Below are positions 26,007 to 34,432 of a DNA stretch of 64,000 nucleotides, piece after piece. This DNA comes from Reyranella sp. (GTDB lineage: Bacteria > Pseudomonadota > Alphaproteobacteria > Reyranellales > Reyranellaceae). Location of the stretch: assembly GCF_004297405.1 (NCBI RefSeq), contig NZ_SCVC01000021.1, positions 310,001-374,000 on the forward strand. Direction: 5' to 3'. Position 1 is the first letter of the stretch; every line of letters starts with the position of its first letter. A program made the translations under genes and the position numbers. The notes below the pieces were generated by a model. That model did not search any database. It saw only the letters and a program-made list of their open reading frames with translations, and was not told the DNA's origin.

Positions 26007-26753
26007 CTAAGGCGATCCGAGCAGCTTCGAAAGACCTTTGGAAAGATTGACGCTTGGCACAGGGGCGGGAGCGGCAAGAATGCCGACGGCTGCCTTGATA
26101 GGCTTCTGCTGTGCGAGACCTTCTGCCATGGAGATCGCGCAAGCAACCCCATCAAGCAGAGGGGCATCGACCATACCCTTCAGCCTTGCTGCAAGGCCCG
26201 CCAGCCCGGCGCCTCCCAGGATCACAACGTCGGCGCCATCTTCGCGTACGCACGCCTTACAGCCTTTAGCTAGTAATGCCATCGCGGCCTTTGGGTTGCG
26301 CGCGATATCGGCGCCGGTCGGCGCGACGGTGCGCACCGACGCCAACCGGGAGGAGAGGCCGCGGCTCGCGACGAATTCTTCGAGCATCGACTTCCATCGT
26401 TCCCCGCCGGTCACGATGGAGAAGCGGCCGCCGAGCGCGCAGGCTTGCAGGACCGAGGCATCTGCCATGCCCACGACCGGCACCTTGCTCACTTCCTTAA
26501 GAGCGGCCAGGCCGGGATCGCCGAAGCAGGCCAGTACGACAGCGTCCTTGCGGCCCTTGTCGTTGGCGAAAGCATCGAGTGCGGCATGGCCAGCAATCGC
26601 ATAGGCGGCACGCGAGGCAATGTAGCGCGGACCGAACGCACCGGTGGTGGCGCGCAGGTGAGTGTCCTTCGCAGCAAACTGCTTCGCGGTTTTCAGAACC
26701 AGATCGGTGATCGAGGCCGTCGTGTTGGGGTTGATCAGCAATATCTCGACCAC
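26007..26753 (-). CDS. Asp/Glu/hydantoin racemase-family protein lacking one catalytic Cys
   Basis: The 248-residue protein (GTG start, AGGAG six bases upstream) matches the hydantoin racemase family: ILLINPNTT start, LACFGDPG with Cys76, and VVILGGAG at residues 176-183. In racemases of this family a second Cys occupies the position of Gly181, giving the pair Cys76/Cys181. With only one, it may be a decarboxylase, isomerase or non-racemase. It sits between the FAH-family hydrolase and a Tag-like gene. Confidence 0.88.
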   Translation of the reverse strand: MVEILLINPNTTASITDLVLKTAKQFAAKDTHLRATTGAFGPRYIASRAAYAIAGHAALDAFANDKGRKDAVVLACFGDPGLAALKEVSKVPVVGMADASVLQACALGGRFSIVTGGERWKSMLEEFVASRGLSSRLASVRTVAPTGADIARNPKAAMALLAKGCKACVREDGADVVILGGAGLAGLAARLKGMVDAPLLDGVACAISMAEGLAQQKPIKAAVGILAAPAPVPSVNLSKGLSKLLGSP

Positions 26754-26756
26754 GGG

Positions 26757-27476
26757 CTACTCCTGCATCGTCTGCTTCAAGCGCACCGCGTCATGGTTCT
26801 CCCCGATAGACATGGCGCAGATGCGGGAGATGTGGGTAAGCGGCAGGCCGGTTTCCTCGGCCCATTCGTTGATCTGCGCCTGGGCGAGCTTCATGTCTTT
26901 CTTCGAGGTGCCCTTGGCACTGAGTGGCACACCGCTGTCGCGCAGGCAGAGGATCAGGTCGTTGGTCAGGATGAACGAATCGCGACCGAGAAAGCGCAGC
27001 AGGTACTGGGCGGAGAAGCCACCCAGCCGCGAGCCGCGCTTGTCGAGGATTTCGAGCAGGCCGATCTGATCGTCGGCAGGCCAGGTCGCGAGGAACTTCC
27101 CGAAACTGCCGTGTTCAGCCGCGATGTCGCTTACGAACTTGGCGTTCTCGCGCACCGACCTGATCTTCTGCGGATTGCGCACGATGCGCTTGTCCGAGGC
27201 AAGCTTCTCCCAGAACTCCGCCGGCTGAAACAGCAGCCGCTTGGGGTTGAAGCCGAGGAAGGCCTCTTCGAAGCCCGGCCATTTCTTGTCGATGACGCTC
27301 CACACGAACCCCGCGGAGAAGACGCGGCGCGCCATTTCCGAGAGCACGCGATCATCTCTCAGCTTGGCCAGGGCTTTGTTGTCTCGTTTCTTCGGCAAAA
27401 GCGTCGTCAGCACCTTCTCGCCGCCCTTGCGCTTGGCAGCGCGTTCGCGAATGCGCTTGAACGGAACTTTTGCCAT
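26757..27476 (-). CDS. DNA-3-methyladenine glycosylase I-like protein
   Basis: The 239-residue protein (ATG 27476) matches the Tag family of HhH-like base-excision glycosylases: VFSAGFVWSVIDKKWPGFEEAF aligns with the active-site-helix region, and the LGGFSAQYLLRFLGRDSF region follows. The N-terminal Cys and His zinc ligands of E. coli Tag are not seen, and it has a lysine-rich start (KRIRERAAKRKGG). It lies in a catabolic gene row, unusual for DNA repair. It is 4 bases from the racemase-like gene and 6 bases from a hydrolase. Confidence 0.75.
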   Translation of the reverse strand: MAKVPFKRIRERAAKRKGGEKVLTTLLPKKRDNKALAKLRDDRVLSEMARRVFSAGFVWSVIDKKWPGFEEAFLGFNPKRLLFQPAEFWEKLASDKRIVRNPQKIRSVRENAKFVSDIAAEHGSFGKFLATWPADDQIGLLEILDKRGSRLGGFSAQYLLRFLGRDSFILTNDLILCLRDSGVPLSAKGTSKKDMKLAQAQINEWAEETGLPLTHISRICAMSIGENHDAVRLKQTMQE

Positions 27477-27481
27477 GGCGG

Positions 27482-28246
27482 CTACTCCAGCCAGCCATCG
27501 AAGAAGTCGAAGACGCTGGCCTTGAACAGCGGATGGCCGATGCAGGAGAAGTGATCGCATCCCGGCAGGGTGACCGCCTTGGCGCCGGGAATGGCATCGG
27601 CCAGGCCCTGCGGGGAGCCGGCAAGCTGGTCGCGCGCGCCGGCGACGACGAGCGTGGGGCGACGGATTGCCATCAGAGTGTCACGAGTGAGTGGCGTGCG
27701 ATCGCCGCGCGAACAGGCAGCGAGGGCCAGGCGGTCCTCCTTCTGCTCGTCGGCGAAGTGGCGGAAGCTCTTCAACATCGGATCGGAAATCTCTTCCGGG
27801 TTGGTCGCTTCCATGGCGGCGGCCATGGCGCCTTCCTCGCGCGGCGGATCGAAGATCTTGCCGCCCACGCCCGCCACCACGAGATGGTCGATACGGCCGG
27901 AGTCCGTCAGAGCCGCAGTCAGAGCGATGTGCGAACCCATGGAGAAACCGAGCAGGTGAGCACGCTCGACGCCAGCATGGTCCATCAATGCAAATACATC
28001 GCGTGCCATCGCCTCGCGGCTGTACTGCGCGGGATCGTGCGGCTTGGCGCTCTCGCCATGGCCACGATTGTCGAGCGCGAAGCCGCGTAGGCCCTTGGAG
28101 GCGATGGCATCGTACCAGCCCATGCGCTTCCAGTTCTCGTAGCGATTCGCGGAGAAGCCGTGCACCAGCACGATCGCTTTGCGCGCGTCGGCTGGACCGA
28201 ATTCGTCATAAGCGAGGGCAAGCCCGTCGGACGTGAATTGAGCCAT
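27482..28246 (-). CDS. Alpha/beta hydrolase
   Basis: The 254-residue single-domain hydrolase has an HGFSANRYENW oxyanion segment and the nucleophile elbow GFSMGS (Ser102), with probable Asp in AGARDQLAG and His in GCDHFSCIG. It looks like an esterase, lactonase or dehalogenase-like hydrolase. It is the first gene of the minus-strand unit that continues through the Tag-like, racemase-like, FAH, MFS and nitroreductase genes, and it is divergent from the arylsulfatase. Confidence 0.88.
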   Translation of the reverse strand: MAQFTSDGLALAYDEFGPADARKAIVLVHGFSANRYENWKRMGWYDAIASKGLRGFALDNRGHGESAKPHDPAQYSREAMARDVFALMDHAGVERAHLLGFSMGSHIALTAALTDSGRIDHLVVAGVGGKIFDPPREEGAMAAAMEATNPEEISDPMLKSFRHFADEQKEDRLALAACSRGDRTPLTRDTLMAIRRPTLVVAGARDQLAGSPQGLADAIPGAKAVTLPGCDHFSCIGHPLFKASVFDFFDGWLE

Positions 28247-28271
28247 GACTTTCCCTAACCCGGGGCATGAA

Positions 28272-28300
28272 TTGCGACAAGGTTGATCGCCGGATGTAAG
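28272..28300 (+). promoter_or_regulatory. Possible promoter of the arylsulfatase gene
   Basis: TTGCGA (28272-28277) and TGTAAG (28295-28300) are separated by exactly 17 bases, with four of six matches in each box. The predicted start of transcription is about 25 bases before the ATG at 28333. Confidence 0.35.
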
Positions 28301-28332
28301 TATCGGACAACCGGTGAAACAAAGGGAAACGC

Positions 28333-30576
28333 ATGACGGGCGACGGACACGGCAAGATCGGTAAGACTGTTCAGGACTCCCAGCCCTACTGGCCGGAAGC
28401 TCCCAAGCGGCCCAAAGGCGCGCCCAATATCCTGGTCATCCTGTTCGACGATGTCGGTTTCTCCGACTTCGGGTGCTACGGCTCGCCGATCGCGACGCCG
28501 TCTATCGACGCCATTGCCAAGCGCGGCCTGCGCTACACCGGCTTCCACACGACGGCGATGTGCTCGACCACCCGGGCGGCGCTGCTGACCGGCCGTAACC
28601 ATCACTCCGTCGGCGTCGGCTGCCTCGCCAACTTCGATTCGGGCTATCCCGGCTATCGCGGGAAGATCAGCCGCGAGGCTGGCACCATCGCCGAAATGCT
28701 GCGTCCGCATGGCTATCGCAACTACATGCTGGGCAAGTGGCATGTGACGCCGCTCACGGAATCGGGCGCGACCGGCCCGTTCGACGGCTGGCCGCTCGGG
28801 CGCGGCTTCGATCGCTTCTATGGCTTCATGGATGCCGAGACGGACCAGTACGCACCGGAGCTGGTGCGCGACAACACACCGGTCGATCCGCCGGGCACCT
28901 TCGCCACGGGCTACCATCTGACATCCGATCTCGTGGACCAGGCGATTCGCTACCTCGCCGATCATGTCGGCGACAATCCCGGGACGCCTTGGCTCACCTG
29001 GGTGGCCTTGGGCGCCTGTCATGCGCCGCACCAGGCGCCGTTCAACATGATCTCGAAGTACGATTCGGTCTTTGCGGAGGGCTGGGATGTCGAGCGCGAG
29101 AAGCGACTCGCGCGGCAGATCGAGATGGGCATTGTCCCGAAGAAGACGCAACTGCCGCCGCGCAACGATTCTGTGCGTCCCTGGGCCGAGATTGCAGAGC
29201 CCGAGCGGCGCATGTTCACGCGCTTGCAGTCCGCTTACGCCGCCATGCTGGAGCATGCCGACCAGCATATCGGCCGCCTGATGCAGTTTCTCGAGACGGC
29301 GGGTCAGCTCGAAGACACGCTGGTCATCGTCATGTCGGACAATGGCGCCAGCCAGGAGGGCGGTCCGTTCGGCATGATCAATGCCATGGGCCCCTACAAT
29401 CTCCGCCGTGAGTCGCTGGACGAGAAGATTGCCCGCATCGACGATATCGGCGGCCCCGATACGCACTCCAACTTCCCCTGGGGCTGGGCAATGGCGGCCA
29501 ATACGCCGTTGCGCCGCTATAAGCAGAACACCCACGGCGGCGGTATCCGCGATCCTCTGGTGATGGCCTGGGGCAAGGGCGTCAAGGCGCGGGGCGAGCT
29601 GCGCCACCAGTTCTGCCATGCCAGCGATCTCGTGCCGACCCTGCTCGACGTCGTGGGCATCAAGCCACCCAAGGTGATCAATGGCGTGAAGCAGATGCCG
29701 CTAGAGGGCACCTCGTTTGCGCCGAGCCTTGCCAACGCCAAGGCGCGCTCCAAATCGAAGGCGCAGTATTTCGAGATGTTCGGCCATCGCGGTCTGGTGC
29801 AGGGTGGCTGGAAGGCGGTGTCGTATCATCCGCCAGGGTCCGACTTCGCCAACGACAAGTGGGAACTCTACAACCTCGCGCGCGACTTCAACGAGGTCGA
29901 CGATCTCGCCGAGAAGGAGCCGGAGCGGCTCAAGGCGATGATCGAGGAATGGTGGCGGCAGGCCGAGCGCAGCAAGGTGCTGCCGCTCGACGACCGCTTT
30001 GCGCCACGCTTCGCCGACAATGCCAAGCGCTTCCACGGACCGCGCAACCGCTTCGTCTTCCATGCGGGGATGGGGCATGTGCCAACCGACGTGGCGCCCG
30101 ACGTGCGCAACCGCACCTACACGATCGAAGCCGACGCCCATGTCGATGGGCCGACCACCGAGGGTGTGCTGATCGCACACGGCGACGCCACGACCGGCTA
30201 CTCGCTCTACATGAAGGACGGCCGGCTGACCTACGACATGAACATCGGCGGCGAGCACCACCTGATCGTTTCCGATCGGCCCGTGCCGGCCGGCAACCGG
30301 CGGCTCGGCGTGCGCATGCGGCGCAATCAGGGTCGCAACCTCGCGACCCTGCTGATCGACGGCGAGCCAGCCGGTAGCTTCGACACCCAGAACGGCTTCG
30401 TGAGCTTCATCTCCTGGTCGGGCCTCGATATCGGCCGCGACCGCTCCAGCCCGGTCTCGCATTACGAAGCGCCGTTCGCCTTCACCGGCAAGCTGCGCAA
30501 GGTGACGGTGTTGATGGACGACGACCAGGCGCTCGATCCCGTCGCAGCGGCAACGGCAGCGCTGGCACGGGAGTGA
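28333..30576 (+). CDS. Arylsulfatase
   Basis: The 747-residue type I sulfatase has metal ligands Asp39 and Asp40 (LFDDVGFSD), a modification motif with Cys77 (CSTTRAALLTGRN), and a downstream MSDNGAS metal-binding segment. The Cys must be turned into formylglycine; here the third motif position is Thr79 instead of Pro or Ala. A C-terminal beta-rich extension follows residue 560. No signal peptide is visible, so it may act in the cytoplasm on imported sulfate esters. It overlaps an MFS transporter gene that could carry them. Confidence 0.92.
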   Translation: MTGDGHGKIGKTVQDSQPYWPEAPKRPKGAPNILVILFDDVGFSDFGCYGSPIATPSIDAIAKRGLRYTGFHTTAMCSTTRAALLTGRNHHSVGVGCLANFDSGYPGYRGKISREAGTIAEMLRPHGYRNYMLGKWHVTPLTESGATGPFDGWPLGRGFDRFYGFMDAETDQYAPELVRDNTPVDPPGTFATGYHLTSDLVDQAIRYLADHVGDNPGTPWLTWVALGACHAPHQAPFNMISKYDSVFAEGWDVEREKRLARQIEMGIVPKKTQLPPRNDSVRPWAEIAEPERRMFTRLQSAYAAMLEHADQHIGRLMQFLETAGQLEDTLVIVMSDNGASQEGGPFGMINAMGPYNLRRESLDEKIARIDDIGGPDTHSNFPWGWAMAANTPLRRYKQNTHGGGIRDPLVMAWGKGVKARGELRHQFCHASDLVPTLLDVVGIKPPKVINGVKQMPLEGTSFAPSLANAKARSKSKAQYFEMFGHRGLVQGGWKAVSYHPPGSDFANDKWELYNLARDFNEVDDLAEKEPERLKAMIEEWWRQAERSKVLPLDDRFAPRFADNAKRFHGPRNRFVFHAGMGHVPTDVAPDVRNRTYTIEADAHVDGPTTEGVLIAHGDATTGYSLYMKDGRLTYDMNIGGEHHLIVSDRPVPAGNRRLGVRMRRNQGRNLATLLIDGEPAGSFDTQNGFVSFISWSGLDIGRDRSSPVSHYEAPFAFTGKLRKVTVLMDDDQALDPVAAATAALARE

Positions 30577-31796
30577 ACACCACCCCCAACCGGTCGGGTA
30601 TTGACGGGCCTTACGCCTGGCGTTTGGCGCTGGTGTCGATGGCCTGTATCGCGTTGGGCGGCGGCGGCATCTATCTGCCGATGGTCGGACTGAAGGAGAT
30701 GGCGGCCGATTTCGGCGACCAGCGCGCGGTGCCATCCTTCGCCTATATGGTCGGCTTCTTCGGCATGGGCGTGGGCGGTGTCTTCATGGGCTGGCTGGCG
30801 GACCGGACCAGCCCGCGCGTGCCGCTGGTGATCGCCGGCATTTCGATCGCGATCGGTGGCTTTGCCGCCTCGCGCGGCGGCGAGATCGCGCTCTATGCCG
30901 GCTACGCGGTCCTGCTGGGCTTCTTCGGCAATGCCGGCACCTTCACGCCGGCGATGAACAACGTCCAGGGCTGGTTCGACAAGCGCCGCAACATCGCCGT
31001 CGCCATCATCTCCATCGGCCCCGCGATCGCGGGTTCGGTCTGGCCGCAGATCTACCGTCTGCTTCTTCCCGAGATCGGCTGGCGCGATACGCTGGTGGTC
31101 TACGGCCTGTCGGCGGGGATTCTGCTGCTGCTGGGTGCGCTCTACGTGCGGCCGGCGCCGATCCTGCGCGGGCCCGGCGGCCGCCGGCGCGAGGATAAAG
31201 TGCCCCTGCCGCTGCCCTCGTCGGCGATCATGACCTTGCTGTCGGCGGCCGGCTTCTGCTGCTGCGCGGCAATGGCCATTCCCTTTGTCCATATGGTGGC
31301 CTTCTGTGGCGACCTCGGCTATCCGGCGGCGCGCGGTACGGAGGCGGTTTCGCTGGTCCTGCTCTCGGCCATCGTCGCGACCTTCGTGATGGCGCGCCTG
31401 GCAGACCGCATCGGGCCGCTGCCCGTCAGCCTGCTCTGTTCGGTGATCCAGATCGGCTCGCTGGTTGGCTTCCTCTATGCCCGCGACATCACGAGCATTT
31501 ACGCCCTGTCGCTGCTGCACGGCATTCCGTTCATCGCCATCGTCCAGGGCTATGCGCTGAACCTGCGGTTCCTTTACGGGCCGACGATCGCAGGCTGGCG
31601 ACTGGGCGTGGTGATGCTGTTCGCCATGGCCGGCATGGCGGCAGGTGGCTGGCTGGGCGGCGCGATCTTCGACGCCACGCTCTCCTACCAGTCGGCTTTC
31701 CAGGCAGCGCTCGCCTTCAACCTGCTGAACCTGATGCTGCTGGGCATTCTCTATTTCGCCCAACGCCGGCGGACAGGTGCCGCGGTGCCGGTGTAG
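30573..31796 (+). CDS. MFS transporter
   Basis: The 407-residue membrane protein has about 12 segments and a FMGWLADRTSPRVP loop between helices 2 and 3. It is a GTG start overlapping the arylsulfatase stop, so the two are coupled. A sulfate ester or its product is the best-guess substrate. Its organisation resembles oxalate/formate-type or monocarboxylate porters. The nitrile hydratase genes follow 24 bases downstream behind their own GAGGAG-like site. Confidence 0.85.
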   Translation: MNTTPNRSGIDGPYAWRLALVSMACIALGGGGIYLPMVGLKEMAADFGDQRAVPSFAYMVGFFGMGVGGVFMGWLADRTSPRVPLVIAGISIAIGGFAASRGGEIALYAGYAVLLGFFGNAGTFTPAMNNVQGWFDKRRNIAVAIISIGPAIAGSVWPQIYRLLLPEIGWRDTLVVYGLSAGILLLLGALYVRPAPILRGPGGRRREDKVPLPLPSSAIMTLLSAAGFCCCAAMAIPFVHMVAFCGDLGYPAARGTEAVSLVLLSAIVATFVMARLADRIGPLPVSLLCSVIQIGSLVGFLYARDITSIYALSLLHGIPFIAIVQGYALNLRFLYGPTIAGWRLGVVMLFAMAGMAAGGWLGGAIFDATLSYQSAFQAALAFNLLNLMLLGILYFAQRRRTGAAVPV

Positions 31797-31820
31797 GCTT
31801 CTACATCCCGAGGAGTTGCC

Positions 31821-32468
31821 ATGAGCCACGATCACGAACATGACCATGATCATCACCACGATCACGGGCAGGACATACCGTCGGATACGGCGCTCAGGGT
31901 AAAGGCGCTGGAATCGCTCCTGATCGAGAAGGGCCTGGTCGATCCTGCGGCGCTGGATGCGGTCGTCGACACCTATGAGAACAAGATCGGCCCGCGCAAT
32001 GGCGCGCGCATCGTCGCCCGTGCCTGGACCGACCCCGACTACAAGGCCCGCTTGATGGGCGATGCGACTGCTGCCATCGCCGAGATGGGCTACACCGGCG
32101 CGCAAGGCGAGCACATGGTCGTCGTCGAGAACACGCCCGAGGTACACAACCTCGTCGTCTGTACCCTGTGCTCCTGCTATCCATGGCCTGTGCTCGGATT
32201 GCCGCCGGTCTGGTACAAATCGTCGGCCTATCGCTCGCGTGCCGTGATCGAACCGCGCGGCGTCCTGAACGAGTTCGGCCTCTCTGTGCCGGACGATGTG
32301 GCCGTGCGCGTCTGGGATTCGACGGCCGAGATTCGCTACCTCGTCCTGCCCGAGCGTCCTGCCGGGACCGACGGCATGGATGCCGAGGCATTGGCAGCGC
32401 TGGTGACGCGCGATGCGATGGTCGGTGTAGCCAAAGTGGCGGGCCCGGCCGCGAAGGAGGGCGCATGA
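31821..32468 (+). CDS. nthA: Nitrile hydratase alpha subunit, cobalt type
   Basis: The 215-residue protein carries the metal-binding motif V-C114-T-L-C117-S118-C119-Y, which is the cobalt-type CTLCSC. Cys117 and Cys119 become sulfinic and sulfenic acids in mature enzymes. The enzyme hydrates nitriles to amides in the cytoplasm. The N-terminus is unusual: residues 3-15 hold eight His among Asp and Glu, which may bind or store metal. The gene overlaps the beta subunit gene by four bases. Confidence 0.96.
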   Translation: MSHDHEHDHDHHHDHGQDIPSDTALRVKALESLLIEKGLVDPAALDAVVDTYENKIGPRNGARIVARAWTDPDYKARLMGDATAAIAEMGYTGAQGEHMVVVENTPEVHNLVVCTLCSCYPWPVLGLPPVWYKSSAYRSRAVIEPRGVLNEFGLSVPDDVAVRVWDSTAEIRYLVLPERPAGTDGMDAEALAALVTRDAMVGVAKVAGPAAKEGA

Positions 32469-33124
32469 ACGGCGTGCACGATATGGGCGGCATGCACGGC
32501 TTCGGGCCCGTCGAGCCGGAGGCCAACGAGCCGGTCTTTCATGCCCCTTGGGAAGGACGAGTGCTGGCGCTGCGGCGTGCCGCGAGCGCCTGGCGACGCT
32601 GGAACATCGATGCGGGTCGCCACAGCATCGAACGGCTGCCGCCAGCCGACTATCTGCGCATGAGCTACTACGAGAAGTGGTTCGCATCTTCTATCAGGCT
32701 GCTGCTCGATGCCGGCCTCATCACACCGCAGGAACTGGCGACAGGACGGCGTGACCCGACGTCACCCATCGCCACGCCGCCACTGACGGCGGATAAGGTG
32801 CCGGTGGCAATCGCCGCCGGTGGTCCGACCCTGCGGCAGATTTCGGCCCAGCCGCGCTTTGCCGCTGGCGCTGCTGTCCGGGCGCGCGACATCAATCCGA
32901 CCGGCCATACGCGACTGCCACGCTATGTGCGCGGCCGGCAGGGCGTGATCGAGTGCCATCACGGCGCGCACGTCTTCCCTGATTCCAACTCCCGCTTCGA
33001 GGGCGAGAATCCGCAGTATCTCTACACGGTGCGCTTTGCCGCCCGCGAATTGTGGGGCGACAGTGCCCACGCATCGGATTCCGTCCATCTCGATCTGTGG
33101 GAGGACTATCTCGATGCAGCGTGA
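32465..33124 (+). CDS. nthB: Nitrile hydratase beta subunit
   Basis: The 219-residue protein begins [16 protein letters not shown], the hallmark of beta subunits, and ends with the SH3-like domain ([26 protein letters not shown]). It pairs with the alpha subunit to form the metal site. The ATG at 32465 overlaps the alpha stop, and its own stop overlaps the next gene by 11 bases. Together they form a compact three-gene unit. Confidence 0.95.
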   Translation: MNGVHDMGGMHGFGPVEPEANEPVFHAPWEGRVLALRRAASAWRRWNIDAGRHSIERLPPADYLRMSYYEKWFASSIRLLLDAGLITPQELATGRRDPTSPIATPPLTADKVPVAIAAGGPTLRQISAQPRFAAGAAVRARDINPTGHTRLPRYVRGRQGVIECHHGAHVFPDSNSRFEGENPQYLYTVRFAARELWGDSAHASDSVHLDLWEDYLDAA

Positions 33125-33476
33125 GCAGGTCGCGGTGCTGCCCGGCCTCCCTGTCGATGCGAACGGCCCGGTCTTCGCCGAGCCCTGGCAGGCGCAGGCC
33201 TTCGCGCTGACCTTGAAGCTTTGCGAGGCTGGTCATTTCACCTGGGCGGAGTGGGTGGAGACGCTGTCAGCTGTGTTGCGGGAGGCGCCATCCGACGATG
33301 GTTCGGCCTACTACGACCATTGGCTCTCGGCTCTCGAACGCTTGTGCGTCGCGAAATCGCTGACGGAGCCGCGGGCGCTCGATGCGCGGGTGCATGCCTG
33401 GGCCGAAGCCTATCGCACGACGCCGCACGGCCAGCCCGTGGAACTGCAGCAGGCTTCCAGCGTCAGTCGGCCCTGA
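33114..33476 (+). CDS. Nitrile hydratase activator/accessory protein
   Basis: The 120-residue protein resembles the nitrile hydratase accessory family and the beta subunit N-terminus: VFAEPWQAQAFALTLKLCEAGHFTWAEWVETL, then DHWLSALERLC. Activators of cobalt-type enzymes insert metal by exchanging alpha subunits. The gene overlaps the beta gene by 11 bases. Its 3' end overlaps the convergent solute-receptor gene by 14 bases. Confidence 0.88.
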   Translation: MQREQVAVLPGLPVDANGPVFAEPWQAQAFALTLKLCEAGHFTWAEWVETLSAVLREAPSDDGSAYYDHWLSALERLCVAKSLTEPRALDARVHAWAEAYRTTPHGQPVELQQASSVSRP

Positions 33477-34422
33477 TACCCGACGCCGCAATGGCCTTGC
33501 CCCAGCGGGCATACTCAGCCCTGAGGAACGCATCGAACTCCGCCGTGGTGCTCGGTTTGGGCAGTGCGCCGACGGCCATGAATTTCTGCTGATTGGCGGG
33601 TGTCCGAACGATCTTGTTCAGGGCCGTGGCCAACCGATCCACGGTTTCGCGCGGCGTGCCGGCAGGCAGGAGCATGCCGATCCAGGCATTGGCTTCGAAA
33701 CCCGGAAAGCCCTGCTCGGCGATGGTCGGTGTATCGGGGAAGAACGGCATTCGTTCGAGGCTGCCTGCCGAGATCAGGCGTAGACGACCGGCCTTGATAT
33801 GCGCCTGGGTGGCGGCGACCGTATCCATCGCGATTTGAACGTTGCCGGCTATCAGATCGTTCATCGCCGCGGCACTGCCTTGATAGGGCACGTGCAGGAT
33901 CTTCATGCCCGTCGCGTGCTTCAGCTCCTCCATGGCGATATGGCTCACCGTGCTGTTGCCTGACGAAGAGTGCGAAAGCTTGTCGGGCCGGGCCTTCACA
34001 TAGTCGATCAGCTCCGGCAGCGTCTTCACCGGCAGCGAGGGATGCACCACCAGAACCATCGGCATGTCGACGACCCGGCCGACTGGCGCGAAGCTGGTCA
34101 AAGTATCGTAGGTCACGTTCTTGTAGAGGTGCGGTGCCACGACGAGCGCGGCCATGGCAGAGATCAGGATGGTGGCGCCATCGGGCGTGGCGCGCGCTAC
34201 CTGGCCGAGGGCAATGCTGCCGCCCTGGCCCGGCTTGTTCTCGACGATGACCGTCTCGCCGACCTCTTCCTTCATGGCATCCGCGACGATGCGCGACACC
34301 AGGTCGATGCCCTGGCCGGCGGGAAAGCCGATGACAATTCGGGGGACCTTGTTGCCCTGTGCGGCAACGGGCAAGGGGCAGAGCGTTGCCAGCGACAGCG
34401 CCGCGAAATGGCGTCTCAGCAT
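33463..34422 (-). CDS. Bug-family tripartite tricarboxylate transporter receptor
   Basis: The 319-residue protein (ATG 34422) has an N-terminal signal peptide (MLRRHFAALSLATLCPLPVAAQ) and the Bug-family motifs VIGFPAGQGIDLVSRIVA, NKPGQGGSIA, and LSHSSSGNSTVSH. It is a periplasmic receptor for carboxylates or small organics; no membrane components (TctA/TctB) are nearby, so it would use a distant pair. It follows the CoA transferase with a 10-base gap, suggesting import and then activation of an organic acid. Confidence 0.92.
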   Translation of the reverse strand: MLRRHFAALSLATLCPLPVAAQGNKVPRIVIGFPAGQGIDLVSRIVADAMKEEVGETVIVENKPGQGGSIALGQVARATPDGATILISAMAALVVAPHLYKNVTYDTLTSFAPVGRVVDMPMVLVVHPSLPVKTLPELIDYVKARPDKLSHSSSGNSTVSHIAMEELKHATGMKILHVPYQGSAAAMNDLIAGNVQIAMDTVAATQAHIKAGRLRLISAGSLERMPFFPDTPTIAEQGFPGFEANAWIGMLLPAGTPRETVDRLATALNKIVRTPANQQKFMAVGALPKPSTTAEFDAFLRAEYARWGKAIAASGIRAD

Positions 34423-34432
34423 GTGGTCCTCC

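Noticed and set aside
30462..32687. A 741-codon open frame on the - strand
   Set aside because: Antisense to the MFS and nitrile hydratase genes, with an arginine- and alanine-rich, low-complexity translation.
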